From the NCBI GenBank assembly GCA_030512335.1, contig JAULSU010000002.1, positions 2,046,001 through 2,110,000 of the forward strand: 64,000 nt of DNA, read 5' to 3'. The notes beneath the pieces were generated by a model that was not told the origin of the DNA, ran no database searches, and worked only from the letters and a program-made list of their open reading frames with translations. The position numbers were made by a program, and so were the translations under genes. Source of the DNA: Immersiella caudata. Its lineage: Eukaryota; Ascomycota; Sordariomycetes; Sordariales; Lasiosphaeriaceae. Position 1 is the first letter of the stretch. The number at the start of each line of letters is the position of its first letter. Shown here one piece after another: positions 23,836-35,996 of this stretch.

Positions 23836-26078
23836 TATGGTCAGCCCTGTGCTCAAGATTCAGATGGTCTTCGAAATATCCGGACCAACAGGAACGGCTG
23901 AGGCGGCATGGGGTAGCCCCGTCACTGGATCGAAGAGAGCGGTGAAGTAACACAAGAGAGTCGACAACGGCGCTGGTGATAATTGTTTAGATGCTTCTCT
24001 CACCTGCGGCGCCGTCTGATCCGCGATGGTGAGTTAGACGTCCTTTGGGTGGTTGTGAACCTGGCGGTGCGCATCACTTGGCGATGATGATCGGGGGTAG
24101 AGAGCATACAAGTACTTGTCTGGGGGATGACGGAGCCTCTGGAGCAGCTGGTTCAACTGCAAGTGTGCAGCGGCCATCGGCAACGGACCCGAGAGGAGCG
24201 ACAGCAGATCCCATACGGGGGTGTCGCCTCTGGGCTGGTCGACGAGGGTATGATCCGGAACGGGAATGGTGGGCGGCCGTTTCTGCTGGGAAGGGGTCCA
24301 AGTGGCAGCAGGTTGCGTTCGAGAGATGCTAATGCAGTTTCTGACTGGCGAATTCAGGGCAGCGTGTACACCCCCCGGTCGGTAGGTAGCATGCCATCTC
24401 CCACGGCATAGAGCTCGCAGATACTTGTTTGTCGAGGGGCCGATACGGTACTGATTTGGTCAGATACGAAGCGGGTGGTCATCCCTGTACAAAACAGATA
24501 GGTAGGTACTGCAGCGCTGCGACGGGTGTGGGCGTGAGCAACCGACGCCGTGGGCAGGCCGTGGTCTGCCCAGATGTAGCAAAACACTTGAACCGAAAAA
24601 TGCCCTCCAACGGTAAAATGCAAGGGTGGCCGAGGGAGGAAAGAGCCTATGGAGGCGGGGTTAACTACGTGTGTCAGCTCTAACAGCCTGCGTGTTGGTG
24701 TGTGTCTGAGCAGAGAAAAACGGCGGATCCCGAGGAAAGACGGGAAGGTACGAAGAAGTTCGTTGAGATAAGCTAAGGAGGCAGTCTCCGGGCGGCCCAT
24801 ATCGCCCGGTTCGTTTTGCCACGCCTCTCTTCAGTTGTGTTCTGAAGACTTCTTCTGCTGATCATGATGGTGGTTACCACAGACCGCTCTGTGAGGAACC
24901 GTACTTGGTATGATGGAATCATCAATTCTGGTTACCACCAGTGAGCCGTGGAAGCCCCATTGCATCCTCGAAGTTCTTGGCGCGGGGATGGCGACCGCTA
25001 GACAGGGGTATCTGTCGCCATCGTTGTGGGGCTCGTGCATGCAGCCATCCTTGACCCTGGAACCCACCCCTGCGAGGGGTCACCTCGTCAGCATCCACGG
25101 GCGCAAAACTGAAAGAACACAAAGTGATCGATGCGGCCTCAAAACGGAGTTGTTGCCCGTATTTTTCTCATTCCGGTCGGGAAACAAAGGCACCGCGCAG
25201 GACGCCGTGCCGAGTACACGGGAACTCTTTCAGGAGACGGAAGGTATAGCCAGAATCAAGATGCCGACCGGTTGGCTTCATGTTGTGTCGGGGCTGGCTT
25301 GGGCAGGGTGCGCGTCCGTGCCAGCCTGCCGTCCGCATGGTGGGAATGCTGTGCCTGTGTCCGGCAGATTTGTCCCAACAGCCGTCTCTGCGCCGGGAGC
25401 ACCGCTAAAACCGCACTCAGTTGTGCCCGTTAGGTATCCGGATGATTATCCCCTATCTTGACGTTGAGACTGCCCGGAAGGACCAAGACATCCCGCTGTC
25501 AACGATGCGCAACCGTACGAGATTTTCTGTCTCCTGAAAGCTTGGGTCGAGTTGTCGCACTTGACGTCCCGGGGCTCTCGCCAGTCTGCAAACACAAACC
25601 CTGTAAGTTGAAGCATAGCTATTTTGGGGCTGCTGGAGCCTGGAAAGCACGAGGAGCTATCCGATCAACGGGTAGGACAATATAGATTTATCCTCTTTGA
25701 GAGGTAGACGAGATGCGGTGTAGCGGCAACCTAACTTAGGAAAGCGTGGACTCTTGTAGCACAAACATTGCGCTTCGTTGCAACGGTCCACGTGGGCAAG
25801 GTGGGGAGGACCGTTGAGGCTGGGTGTGGGGCATGGAGTGCCCCACGACCCAAACCCCCCCGCCAGGCGGGAGGTGACGTCTCAGTTGACGATAGGGCCC
25901 GTTTGTCTCACTGCCGACGCCGTTGAGTCGCCTGCTACCCCTTTACAGATTGCCATCCCGGGTTTTCGAGACGCTCAGACACCACCTTGTGTATTTCCCC
26001 GTTGCGCTCGGTCATATTCTGCCGTTTCCACCCCAGCAAACGTTGAACCCTTCGTGAATGGAGCACAGTGGACATCGC

Positions 26079-26103
26079 AAAAAAAAAAAAAACCGAAAAA
26101 AAA
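26079..26103. repeat. A-rich tract (A14-CCG-A8)
   Basis: Fourteen A residues, CCG, then eight more A. Poly(dA:dT) tracts often exclude nucleosomes in promoters, though this one is about 2.2 kb from both flanking genes. Confidence 0.75.
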
Positions 26104-26410
26104 CGGGCTTGATGCCAAGCATGTTTCAACTCATGGGTTTCGCGTGGTGGCGTCGTGCCACGGTCGGAATCGTTCGCAATGCGCTGGTCTGCAAGCCATC
26201 CGTCGGCTTCAAGGTCGCCGTCAGCTATTGGACACAGTGGTATATATGCTTGTCGCAGGTGAGGAATGTTCCATGCGATACTCCGCCTCGCTGTCAAACC
26301 ATCAAACCATTTTACTCTACCTACCTTACGGGTGGCAACCTCACGCAATCAAGCCGCCTTGATTTAGACTGCCAGTTGACAAACGGAGCAGGAACAATGG
26401 AGTGTGACCG

Positions 26411-26436
26411 TTTTCTCTCCCTCTCTCTCTCTCTCT
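26411..26436. repeat. pyrimidine tract with (CT)8
   Basis: A 26-nt all-pyrimidine stretch ends in eight perfect CT repeats (26421-26436). It is non-coding. Confidence 0.8.
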
Positions 26437-28339
26437 AGAGTTCGCCACAGCTGCAATAACCAATGCACGTCTCCCTGCACGGGATGGGAATAGCTTACCC
26501 TCTAATGTGCAGCGATTCGAGGGCATCGTGAAAACCAGCGGGTGAGTTGAGATCATCGACCGAACTTCTCCATGCTACATCCCGTTTCGGTGTGGGTCTG
26601 TGCGGAGCGGGCGCTCAATGACACCGACACCGACAATCATCAGAAGGTGATGGATGAGGTTACGGCTCCAAGCTCGTCAGTGCAGATTCAGTCAAGAACG
26701 GTGGCGATTGTACAAACCAGACTTGCACGGCTTCAGGGGCTCGGACTTCCAAATCCATCAACTTCGGTGATTTTGAACTGTCGTCCAACGTGTTGTGCCA
26801 GCCTTGGACCATTTCGTCAGGACCAATATCAACCCCAGATTTGTCCGTCGCTGCCAATCGTCAGCGGCGTCTCAAGAAGCCACGCCAAGGTTGGTGGTGC
26901 CCAGTCGCTCCACTGTGGGAAAGCCTTCCGTCTTGGCGTGCCAAGCCCCTGAATTGGTTTTGGTAGCGAGAATGGTGCGTCTGGATTTGACTCCTCAACA
27001 GAGCGAAGAGCGACAAGTCAACGGGGACAACTGCCTATTCGACTCGTCTCACCGGCGGGGTTGGGAACAATGAATTCTGCTAAAACTTGTTTCCCAACCT
27101 GGCTGCGCTGGGTGGGCACGACATTCGCGTGCTTCATTCCCCGTCAACTGGCAATTCGATGCGAATGTGTCAAAGTGTCAAAATGAGTCCACCCTGCAGG
27201 GGTTCCTGCTGTTACCGGAACGCTCTTCTCCAGGTTGTCGAGCATCATCGCCGCAGATCTCATCAAAGAGGCTAGTGTAACCCCGTTTTTTTTTCAACAA
27301 AGCAATGGGAGAATTGCACCGCGCTTACTGCCACGGTTGCCATAACTGAACCGTACGAAGGTAGTCAGGCAGAACAATAAGGCCAGCCCAGGGTGGGAGT
27401 TGCTACAATTTCACTCACACGTAGCATGGTGACTCATTTCCAGGCTAGAGTCTTCGAGGAGGGAGGTGCGAAATGCTGATGATGAGGCAGGCACACGGAA
27501 GACATCCCCGAACGTGGTCGAGCTGCCAATATTGTTTGACACCAAATAGATATGTTGCGGCTCCAGGCTCACCAAAACCTCTTGGCGAGGATTCCCTTTT
27601 ACATCACGCGGGTGAGGCTCGGTGGTGCGCGAGATTTTTCTGAACGCGGTGCGAAGAGGCCATGCAGGCGAGCGAAACAAAGCCGTAGCCAGGGCTCTCG
27701 TCAGGAGTCGAAAATCGGAGAATTGCTTTTTCAGGGCAATCATAGGACCACAGCATTTCCTGAGGTGCTACGATGGGATTGTCTTGGGCTCCATGGCTCG
27801 GGTGAGGACATCCCCCCTGGGGTTCTACCATGTCTGTGTCCGCGGGCATGGGCTCCCTGTCCTACGACTTTCTTGAGTCTAATCGAAAGGCGCCTTATCC
27901 AAACAATGTCACGGAACAGAAGGTGTCCCTTCCATGCTCCAATTCATCCCTGGCGAATGGTATGTTCGGCCTGAAGACCCTCTGGCCCCGCCCTGAGTTG
28001 CGAGTGCAACATAGAAACCGAACCGCTGTCAATATCACGAATGTGATGGACTTTCCTCGTCCAGACCAGCGGTTTTGTCTCCGCTGTCTACGATCGATAT
28101 GTGTCTCACCGTGACGGTGACTTGGCCTCGCAGCCTCACATGCTCTCTTTCACGTCATTTTCCACGACTCCCTAGATGAGACTTCTCAAAGACTGCTCTA
28201 CGACCACATAGCCCTCCCTTCGTCCCCGCTGAGCTACTAATAGACGAAATGTCTCCTCGCTCCCTGGGACAACAGCTGTATCAATCTCCGAGCAACTCGC
28301 TGTAGGCATCGCAGAAACCTGGCGACTACGAATTCAACC

Positions 28340-28983
28340 ATGGCAAAAGCGAAACCCCGCGCCCGCTTTACCAATGACGGCCGCGAGACTTTCGATCTCC
28401 ACAACCCCCCCAAAGGCCCCCGCGGCAAGTCTAGACCCTGGCACAGCGAAGACAACATCAACACGAACGCCAAGAAGCAGCCTCCTCCTTCCCGCCAAAG
28501 AGCCCACAAGTCTCACTCCAACTCCCAACCCCGCCACAACCATGAAACCAAGTCCAAATCCAAAGGAAACAATCATCCCACCCCTTTGCCCAAAGATAAC
28601 GACGACGACGAACTCTCCACACCCTCCCCTCTCGACTGCCGTACCTGCGCCAACACCTTCCGCCTCAACAAAAGCCTGGCCAACCACCTGCTGGAGCTCT
28701 CACTCAAATGCCACCAGGCTTTTGACCGCTGGGCCGAGGAGATGGGTATCTCCTTCGCCATCGACCCCATGGAGTGGCAGGCAGAGGGCACTACGATGAT
28801 AATCGAGCGGGAAAGAAGGCGGTTGAGCGCGCTGGGCTGCGGTCTGGGGTGTCAATCTTCTGTGGGTGTGGGAATGGGTGGTATCCCGCCGCAACAGCAG
28901 CAGGGCCATGTGATGGGAAGCGTGGAAGGGGAGGATATGGAGGTGGAAGGCGATGGGGTGCGGCCGCAAGAGGCTCCACAAGG

Positions 28984-29028
<45 letters not shown>

Positions 29029-29267
29029 GTCGACTTTTGGAATGGGAATGGGTGGGTTGATGAGCGGAATGAGTTGGGGAGCGCGTTGGGGAATGGATGG
29101 ATCTGGATCGCAGTCGGGGTACGCAAGTGATCCGCGGATGGAGATCAGGGATTCGAATGGGGTCGGTAAGTTTTTACCATTGCTTCGTCTTGTTCGTGTA
29201 GCTGTTTACAGTGAATGGATGTTGACTTGATAACTGTCCAGTTGAAGAATTTGGAGACATCAGTTAG
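28340..29267 (+). CDS. poly-Q protein with atypical C2H2-like zinc finger
   Basis: Model: join(28340..29165,29242..29267), 283 aa. I do not recognise a named gene. The N-terminal 95 residues are basic, Asn/Pro-rich and likely disordered. Residues 100-124 fit CX2CX3FX5LX2HX7C (Cys100, Cys103, Phe107, Leu113, His116, Cys124). That is a C2H2 finger core whose last ligand lies further away than the usual 3-5 residues. A helical segment with WAEEMGISF follows. Residues 216-230 are 15 glutamines (14 CAA, one CAG), flanked by Gly/Met-rich sequence. A strong GTAAGT donor at 29166 and acceptor at 29240-29241 give a tail VEEFGDIS. Unspliced, the frame runs to 29230. A nuclear or RNA-related role is only a guess. 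Confidence 0.75.
28985..29029 (+). repeat. (CAA)14CAG trinucleotide repeat encoding poly-Q
   Basis: Fourteen perfect CAA codons and one CAG inside the coding sequence give 15 Gln in a row. A nearly pure codon run is prone to length change between strains. Confidence 0.95.
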
Positions 29268-29595
29268 ACAGATTGAGGGTTGTTCTACATCTGCGCGACG
29301 ATTTGGGGATGACAGATCGATCAGGGGCTGCGCTATGTTGAGCTCTTGTTGATGTAGGGGTATGGAATCTGTATGGACTGGAAGCGGCCACCGAGTGCGC
29401 AAATGACACAGCACCTATTCGGCAAGATCGGACAGGAGTAGTGTCCTAAAAGGGGCGAGCACCCGTATCCTGGGGTATTTCCCAACACCTTAGCTCACAA
29501 CGTCAACCTAAACAGTTTTGGCAAAACTCGCTCAGATATCCAATTCTCACTCATCCTCTCATCCGTAATGTTATCATGACACACTTCGCTTGCCA
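29268..29595. other. convergent 3' gap
   Basis: These 328 bp lie between the ends of the poly-Q gene and the VPS3-like gene. They hold both 3' UTRs, and nothing else is visible. Confidence 0.6.
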
Positions 29596-32500
29596 CTACT
29601 CCGTCTGCACCACAGGCCCCTTCTCATCAATGTTTGTGAGCAAATCATAATTGACCCTCAAGTTCTCCGCCCCGCTCAGCGACCTCGTCAACATACTCTC
29701 CTGCCTCTCACGCACCAGCGTTCGCAAGGCCTTGATCAGGAAACCCGCTGTCACATCAACGGCCCAGCTGTCCGGGATCAGTGCCAACACCTCCAGCACG
29801 TCAAACCAGCCACCAAATCTTTCTAGGAGCGCACCAGTTTGCTCGACGCGGTCACTCAGGTCATCGATGGCCAGGAACTCGGCGAGTAAGACTCGGAACA
29901 AGCGCGCCTGCATTTCTTTGGTGGGTAGGCTGTCGCGGCGGCCTGGACCTGGAGTGGACAGGGAGCCGCCGCCTCGGAGGCAATATGACGCAGCTGTATC
30001 GTAGTCTCCTAGGCGATGGACAAGGAGCCGAATGGCGTCTTCATGACGCTTGGCACGGCCGTCTAGGATGATTGCTTCCGGTACGAGGAGCTGTTGTTGA
30101 GACTCCAATGCGTCGAGGCGTTGTCGAATTGCAGCAGTGTCGTAGTCGTGTCCCCCGCCGAGGAGCTGAAGCAGCCGGAGCCGGCTTTGCCATACCTCGT
30201 CATCGGGCGGGGCGTTGTCCGCTAGGAATTGGAAATATGTTGGTTTTGGTGGCCGGAGCGCGCGGTAGGCTTCGTATGACGCTGTGACGGTCTCGCGGGA
30301 AGCGGCAGACGATTGTAGGTCCTCGATGACAATGTCAAGGTAGTAGGCAATCAGCTCGTTTACGTAGGCTGTGTTGCCCTTGCCGAACACGAGGTGTTCG
30401 AGGTAGTATTTCACTGCGCCAGGGGCCTCTTCTTTCAGAATCTCCACAACCTGGGTTGGCTCAAACTTAGGCGCCCTGCCCTTGTCGTCTGCAAATACTT
30501 GAACGCCAAGTTTGGGGTTTCGGGTGGCTAGCCAGATCCCGTATTCTTGGACGAGCGCCTGGCTGCTGATGTTGGTAAGGTAGCCCCTGACTCGTTGCTC
30601 GCCGTCCCCGAGCTCCCCCCCGCTGTCTTCCTCCCCCTCGATAATGCGCCTCCACGTCGCGAGCACTTCGGCCGCCATCTTGCGATGTTGGTAGAGCCGA
30701 CTCAGTACAAAGAGGCGACGGTATGTCTCGAGAAGATCCACTGCTCTGTCGAAGCAATCGACACCATGGTCCACGAGATCGTAAAGCTCCTTTCGTATCG
30801 TGCCACTTTTACCGGTTTGACCTTTGGGCGTATCTTGGTCCAACTCCAAGAGTACCAGCAGCAGAGACGCGTCAACCGTCCTAAAGACTTCCTCTGGTAT
30901 GCTGCCGAACCCTTTCTTCTTCCTCCACGCCGCGAGGAATCGCCTTAGAAACTGGAGAACATTGGAGGGCAAGGAGCTGACAGCCTGAATGACCGGCTTT
31001 GGCTTCTCGCTAGAGATGTAGCCTTGGACGAGATCCTTGACGCCGCCGTAGATCCATATGCCTCTCCGGTTGACTACTATTTCGTTTCGAAGGGCGGGGA
31101 TGAGCGACAAGACAACTCTGGCGTCCAGGTCTCCGCCGACCAGGTTTTGTTCCATGATAGTCATCTCTTCGTCTGTAAAGGGAGACCCTGCTGACTCCAA
31201 AAAAGCCTGTAGAAGCATGACACTTGCTCGTTGTTTGATGTATCCCAGCGTCATAAACTCAAGTTCGGTCTTAGCGTCCCTGTCCTTGATCGCCGTCAAC
31301 AGGGAAAGAAGCTGCTGTCTAGTTTCTTTCTTCTCAACGTCGGTTGTTGCGCTTTTTGACGCCGATGTTGGCAAGGTAGACTCGAGTTGCAGCAGCAGAG
31401 GATTCCGAACAGCCCACCATATGTCGGCTCCTGCCCAGGCAGCCAGTCTCGAGGACGACTTTGCGAGGCTCCGTACGAAATCCTCACCCTCTTTGTTGCG
31501 CTTGGCTTCCCAGCCCTCGGGCAAGACTTCCTCCTCAGACTCAAGGTCGCGATCAAAGAGCTCTTTCTCCTGCGACAATCGCTCCATCGACAGGGCTGTG
31601 CGAGAGTCTGAGCTGCCCATCGATATCGTTGGTGTCGATGGGTGTCCGCTGAACGGTGAGAACCGCCTTTGACATAGAATCTCGACAACTTCTTCGAACC
31701 GCATCTCCTCGGTCTGGAGGAGGGTTCTAATCCCTATCGGCGTGCTCGGTGATGACTCTCCTGCCTCGCTGCTCTCAATTTCCAGCCAGAACTTTTCAGG
31801 CTCATCCTCTCCAACATTCACATCGAATCGTTGTATCTCGAGGCCGTGGTGCAGTCCGTCGGGAAACTCCCGTCCCATCGATGCGAGAACATACCCATCC
31901 TCATCGACTGGCATGGACGAGCGTGACGAGGATAGATCGGCGGAAGCGCCATCGACAACAATTTCACGTGGATACCTATCAAACTCGACAGTTGGGCGTG
32001 TCGGATCGCCATCAAGATTCACAAACATGCCGATTCCAGGGTCCAGAGGGCCTGTGCCCGTGACGATGAGGAATTCCTCCGGGGAAGGTGAGGCGATATG
32101 GGGCCTCAAAAAAACGGGGCCAGGTTTCGGGGGTGACGTTGTTCGCGCCGGTGACTGGGTCCCGGCCGCCTGGGCGGCTGCTATGCCTCCGGCCTCGCGG
32201 GGTGTAGCAGGTAGTGGTTTGTTTGTTGTAGGCTCTCCGGCCGGGCCGGGGCTTCGCGACGGCTCTGGAGTGTCGCCCTCTTGGAAGATTGAATCCTCGG
32301 CTCCCCCTAACCTCCCGCCTTGTCTCCGTACGCCAGCGGCAATAAACCCACCTAAGCTCGTGCTTCTGGCATGGCCCGGAACCTCGAGCCCGGGCCGCGT
32401 TGAAGCGGAAGACGAGCTTCTTAGAAGACCGCCGTCGGAATCACTCGCAACATTCTGTGCTTGACCAAATGGACCGCCGGGCTGAGAGTTGTCGAGGGAG

Positions 32501-33236
32501 GAGATGCTCATGAGCGGAATTTTCAGCACGCGGTCAATGTCGAGCAAAGAATAGCTTCTGGAGTCGGCCACGCAAGCAATGGAGTCCCTGCGGACCGAGA
32601 GCGTGCTGCCCGCAAAGTCAATCTTTCTGACAACGCGAACATCTTCGCCAACTCTGACAGCCTGTATGCGCCGGTTAAGCGACAAGAGTATTGTCATGCC
32701 CCTTGACCTTTCGTCGACCGAGCTTCCAAGCCCCTCATTCAAATCAACGCCTCCGATCCAATTGCAATTCTTGACCTGAATGGTTCCGAATACAGGGCTG
32801 AGTTCGGGAAGAGAGTAAAATGTGACGGTCCAGTTACACAAGACACATGCTTTGGCGACGCGCGGTAAGAGTAGGATCTGCTGTACGCCTGGTCGCGAGC
32901 CACTGGGACTCTCTGAGTATGCTGGGCGCAGTCGCGAGGCGAGAATGAACTGAGAGCTTCCCGTTGGGTCTTGAGGATCAGGGGGGATTTGGAAGAAGTG
33001 CAGCAGCTCCGAAGCTGTAGTGCCGACATAGAGGTTGCCATCTGCGAACCAGCAGTTAGTAGACTCCCCGAAGGCATGCAGAAGGAGATGCGCATACCTA
33101 AGAAATCGACACAGTTGATTTTTATTTCCTCATCGCCGCCATCAGCAGACAACGGCACGTTCTGCAGCAGCGGGCGCAAGACGTAAGGGCCAGCTCCTGC
33201 AAGGTGCCTCGAATTCCGCTGCACATCGGTCGCCAT
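29596..33236 (-). CDS. VPS3: CORVET subunit Vps3 / TGFBRAP1-like tethering protein
   Basis: Model: complement(join(29596..33041,33098..33236)), 1194 aa. Vps3 is the Vps21/Rab5-binding subunit of the CORVET tether that drives early-endosome fusion. The N-terminal CNH-type beta-propeller starts near residue 35 (INCVDFLDGNLYVGTTASELLHF is encoded across the intron). It is interrupted by a Ser/Pro/Gly-rich insertion at about 229-365. It resumes with EEFLIVTGTGPLDPGIGMFVNLDGD and a YPREIVVDG stretch that I associate with fungal Vps3/TGFBRAP1. The rest is alpha-solenoid with Vps39-type domains, including YLEHLVFGKGNTAYVNELIAYY and the C-terminal RLFRVLLAEFL region. The single intron is 56 nt. HOPS Vps39 is the main alternative, but the propeller motif favours Vps3. 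The gene is divergent from the golgin CASP. Confidence 0.82.
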
Positions 33237-33673
33237 GTCGATCCCGCACCATCGTAGCCGTGCCCCGGCGTCCTGAGAAGTGTCCTTTTGAGTCAGGCCC
33301 AGAGCGGCCAGTTAAAGTGTAGTTTCGGCAGCAACAAGGTTTTGGCGACGGTTGCAAACAACGTTGAGGAGGTTGATGTTGCTCCAAGCCATGCCGCCAG
33401 GAACCCCAAGAGAACGGTTGGACCCCTGTCAGACAAACGTCAGCCCCCCAGCCCCTGCACAGGGATCCACAACAGCTCGGACCAACCAGAGTTCCGCGCT
33501 CTGATTGCGGCCACCTTTGGCACATCACGCTGCGCAATTGTCCGAACGGCTCAAGACACCAACAACATGTTTTGAAGTTCAGATCACATCGACAGTGAGC
33601 ACCTTGCTGCCTTGGCTTGGCTGCCATTGCTACGGATAAACGTATCATAAAGAGAACCAGAAGAGGCGCAATA
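33237..33673. promoter_or_regulatory. bidirectional VPS3-like/CASP promoter
   Basis: These 437 bp lie between two divergent trafficking genes, so they contain both promoters and leaders. I see no recognisable motif above background and no gene. Confidence 0.6.
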
Positions 33674-35996
33674 ATGGCCGACAACGGCGCAGCTGAGGCT
33701 CCGGCAGCGGGATCCGCCGTGAACACGGCAGCAACACCATCGAGCCACGACCCGGGGAACAAGTTTCAGAGCGCCATATCGCAATGGAGGAGTAAGAGAC
33801 ATTGGGAATCTAAATGTGAACGAGAGGCAGCTGACACGTCTTCTAGGTCTCGACTTCACCACACTCGTTTCGAATTTGGATAACACAGCATCCGAGATCG
33901 TCACATACCAACGAGACTCGACGGTCCAGCGGAAGGACTTAGCTCAGAAAACGAAGGAATTTAGAAAGCTGGACGATGCGAGCAAACTCACCGAGATCAA
34001 GGGCTTGCTAAAAGGTATGGGCCCCTTCCACCCAAACACGTCCATCGCGATCAGGAACTAACTCAAGCCTCAAGCCTACCAAACGTTCATCGACCTCCTT
34101 ACGAATCACTCCAAGTCCATAAACTCGGCGTTTCTGCACGCATATACAGCACTCTCCGAAGCGCCGGACCCGTACCCCTTACTTGAGGCCTCAGTGGATT
34201 CCATGCTTCTCTCTGAGGACACCCTCCCAAAACTTACGCAGGAGAACGAGCACTTGCAGAAGACGGTCACGAAGCTAACATCCCAGCTGGAAGACACGGA
34301 ATCCAGGTTGCAGAAGGAGCGCGACGCGAGGAACGAGCTGGAAGAAAACCTAGAGACCAAGGTCAAAGAGGTCGAGAAGTCATGGACCGCCGTCTTGGAA
34401 GAGAAGCAGGACAACTGGGCCGCTAAGGAGAAAGCGCTCGAGGACAAGGTAGAAAACCAGGACCGTCTGCTCAATGAGATCAAAGCTAGCTACGAAGTCA
34501 ACCAGCGGCTGGGGAAGAACGACGATGAGGACAAGCGTGGGCATGTCACCAGCGCCGAGCTGGAGATGGTTCACTCTGATCTCGAGCGCACAAGCGCAAG
34601 GTTGGCCGAGGTGGAAGCTCGAAACGAGCAACTTCGTCTGGATCTCGCCCAGGCTAAATCACAAGTTCCAGCGCACCAGGCGGTCGCATTGGAGGACGAT
34701 CCCGGATACATGCGCATGAGGTCTGAAAACTCGTCTCTCATCCGGAAGTTGGACTCCGCAAGAATGGAAAAGGAAGCTCTGAAGAGGCAACTGGACGCAA
34801 ACCTCCGAAGTCTAGAAAGAGAAGTCGGTCTGCTCAAAGAAGAGCGTGACGCCCTCAAGACCAAGGTGCAGAAATGGAGCGATTACGATGACGTCAAGCA
34901 GGAGCTTGAAGTTCTCAAGAGCATCGAATTCTCTACTGGTGACGATGACGAGACACGGGATCTCACCAGCGATACGAGCGGCGCCGCAGCCAACGGAAAA
35001 GGAGACACGCTGGAGCAGCTCCTCCTAGCTCGCAACAAGAAGCTAGGCGACGAGCTCACCATTCTACGCTTGTCGCACCAGGATCTCCAGACCCGGCTAC
35101 AGAGCCTCCAGGAAGAACTCTCACGCACGAATGCCGAGCTAGAAAAGTCACAAAACCTCAACGAGAAGCTCGAGAACGAGCTCTCGACCATCCAAGCCGA
35201 GGCACCGAACACATTTCCCTCTGGTGCCTCTGTAGCGGGGACCTACGTAAGCCGATATGCGCCATCCATAGCGCCCGGCCGCAAAGGAGGTCGAACGTCC
35301 CCGACTTCATCCATCATCAGTGGGTTCAACCCCCGTGACTCCGATCGCGAACCCGTCGGCAGCGGCTCCGGCATCCTCCCTATGATCACTGCCCAGCGTG
35401 ACCGCTTCAAAAAGCGCAATGCCCAGCTCGAGCAGGAACTATCAGAAAGCCATCGCAACGTCTCCCAGCTACGGCAAGAGATTGCCGCCCTCCAGCGGGA
35501 CAATCTCAACCTCTACGAGAAGACTCGCTATGTATCATCCTACAGCCGCGCAGGCCCCTCTGGCACAACTGCCGGTTCTACCTCCTCGTCCGCCTACGCA
35601 TCGAACCCCAACCCTTCAACCGTGTCCATGGGCGGCACCGGCAATCCCGGCATCGCCCTGGACCGGTACCGCAAGGCCTACGAGTCCAACTTATCACCCT
35701 TTGCGGCCTTCCGCGGCCGCGAATCCGCCCGCGCGTACAAGCGAATGAGCTTTCCTGAGCGGGTGGTCTACTCGGTTACGCGCATGGTACTGGCAAGCCG
35801 GACGAGTCGGAACCTCTTTGCGGCGTACTGCGTCGTGCTGCACGTGCTGGTCTTCTTTTCGCTGTACTGGCTCGGTGCGGCAGATGTGGATAAGCATGCT
35901 ACCCATCTGGGAGAGGCAGCTGCGGGCGCTGCGGTTGCCGCCGCCAATGCTGGGGGTGGGGAGAACTGGCGGGAGGAGGGGTTCAGTAGGTCATGA
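33674..35996 (+). CDS. COY1: CASP/Coy1 golgin
   Basis: Model: join(33674..33791,33847..34014,34075..35996), 735 aa. It is a tail-anchored Golgi coiled-coil protein of the CASP family (Coy1 in yeast), acting in intra-Golgi retrograde traffic and tethering. The N-terminal conserved block is clear (QWRSLDFTTLVSNLDNTASE, AQKTKEFRKLDDASKLTEIK, then KAYQTFIDLLT across the second junction). Residues of about 140-510 are heptad-rich coiled coil. The CASP C-terminal domain includes PMITAQRDRFKKRNAQLEQE and YESNLSPFAAFRGRE. The single membrane span near 676-697 (FAAYCVVLHVLVFFSLYWL) keeps the conserved Tyr and His of the family. The tail after it is only 38 residues and is Ala/Gly-rich. Introns are 55 and 60 nt, the second with a CTAAC branch site. 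Confidence 0.95.

Larger units (their letters stand above)
23836..28339. other. 4.5-kb divergent intergenic region
   Basis: It separates the GPCR gene (minus) from the poly-Q gene (plus). Several open frames of 130-195 codons occur on both strands, for example 24910-25461 and 25778-26362. They overlap antisense ones and show no domain, so I do not call them. Simple-sequence tracts lie at 26079-26103 (A-rich) and 26411-26436 (pyrimidine). The size suggests long leaders and complex promoters, or undetected non-coding RNAs. Confidence 0.5.

Noticed and set aside
24910..25461. 183-codon open frame in the GPCR upstream region
   Set aside because: No recognisable motif or hydrophobic pattern and antisense frames overlap it. 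Not supportable as a gene.
25778..26362. 194-codon open frame
   Set aside because: Runs through the 14-A homopolymer (poly-Lys) and lacks domain features.
29596..33236. Calling the large tether Vps39/Vam6 (HOPS)
   Set aside because: The FLIVTGTGPLDPGIGMFVNLDGD stretch after the insertion fits Vps3/TGFBRAP1 better. Kept as an alternative only.
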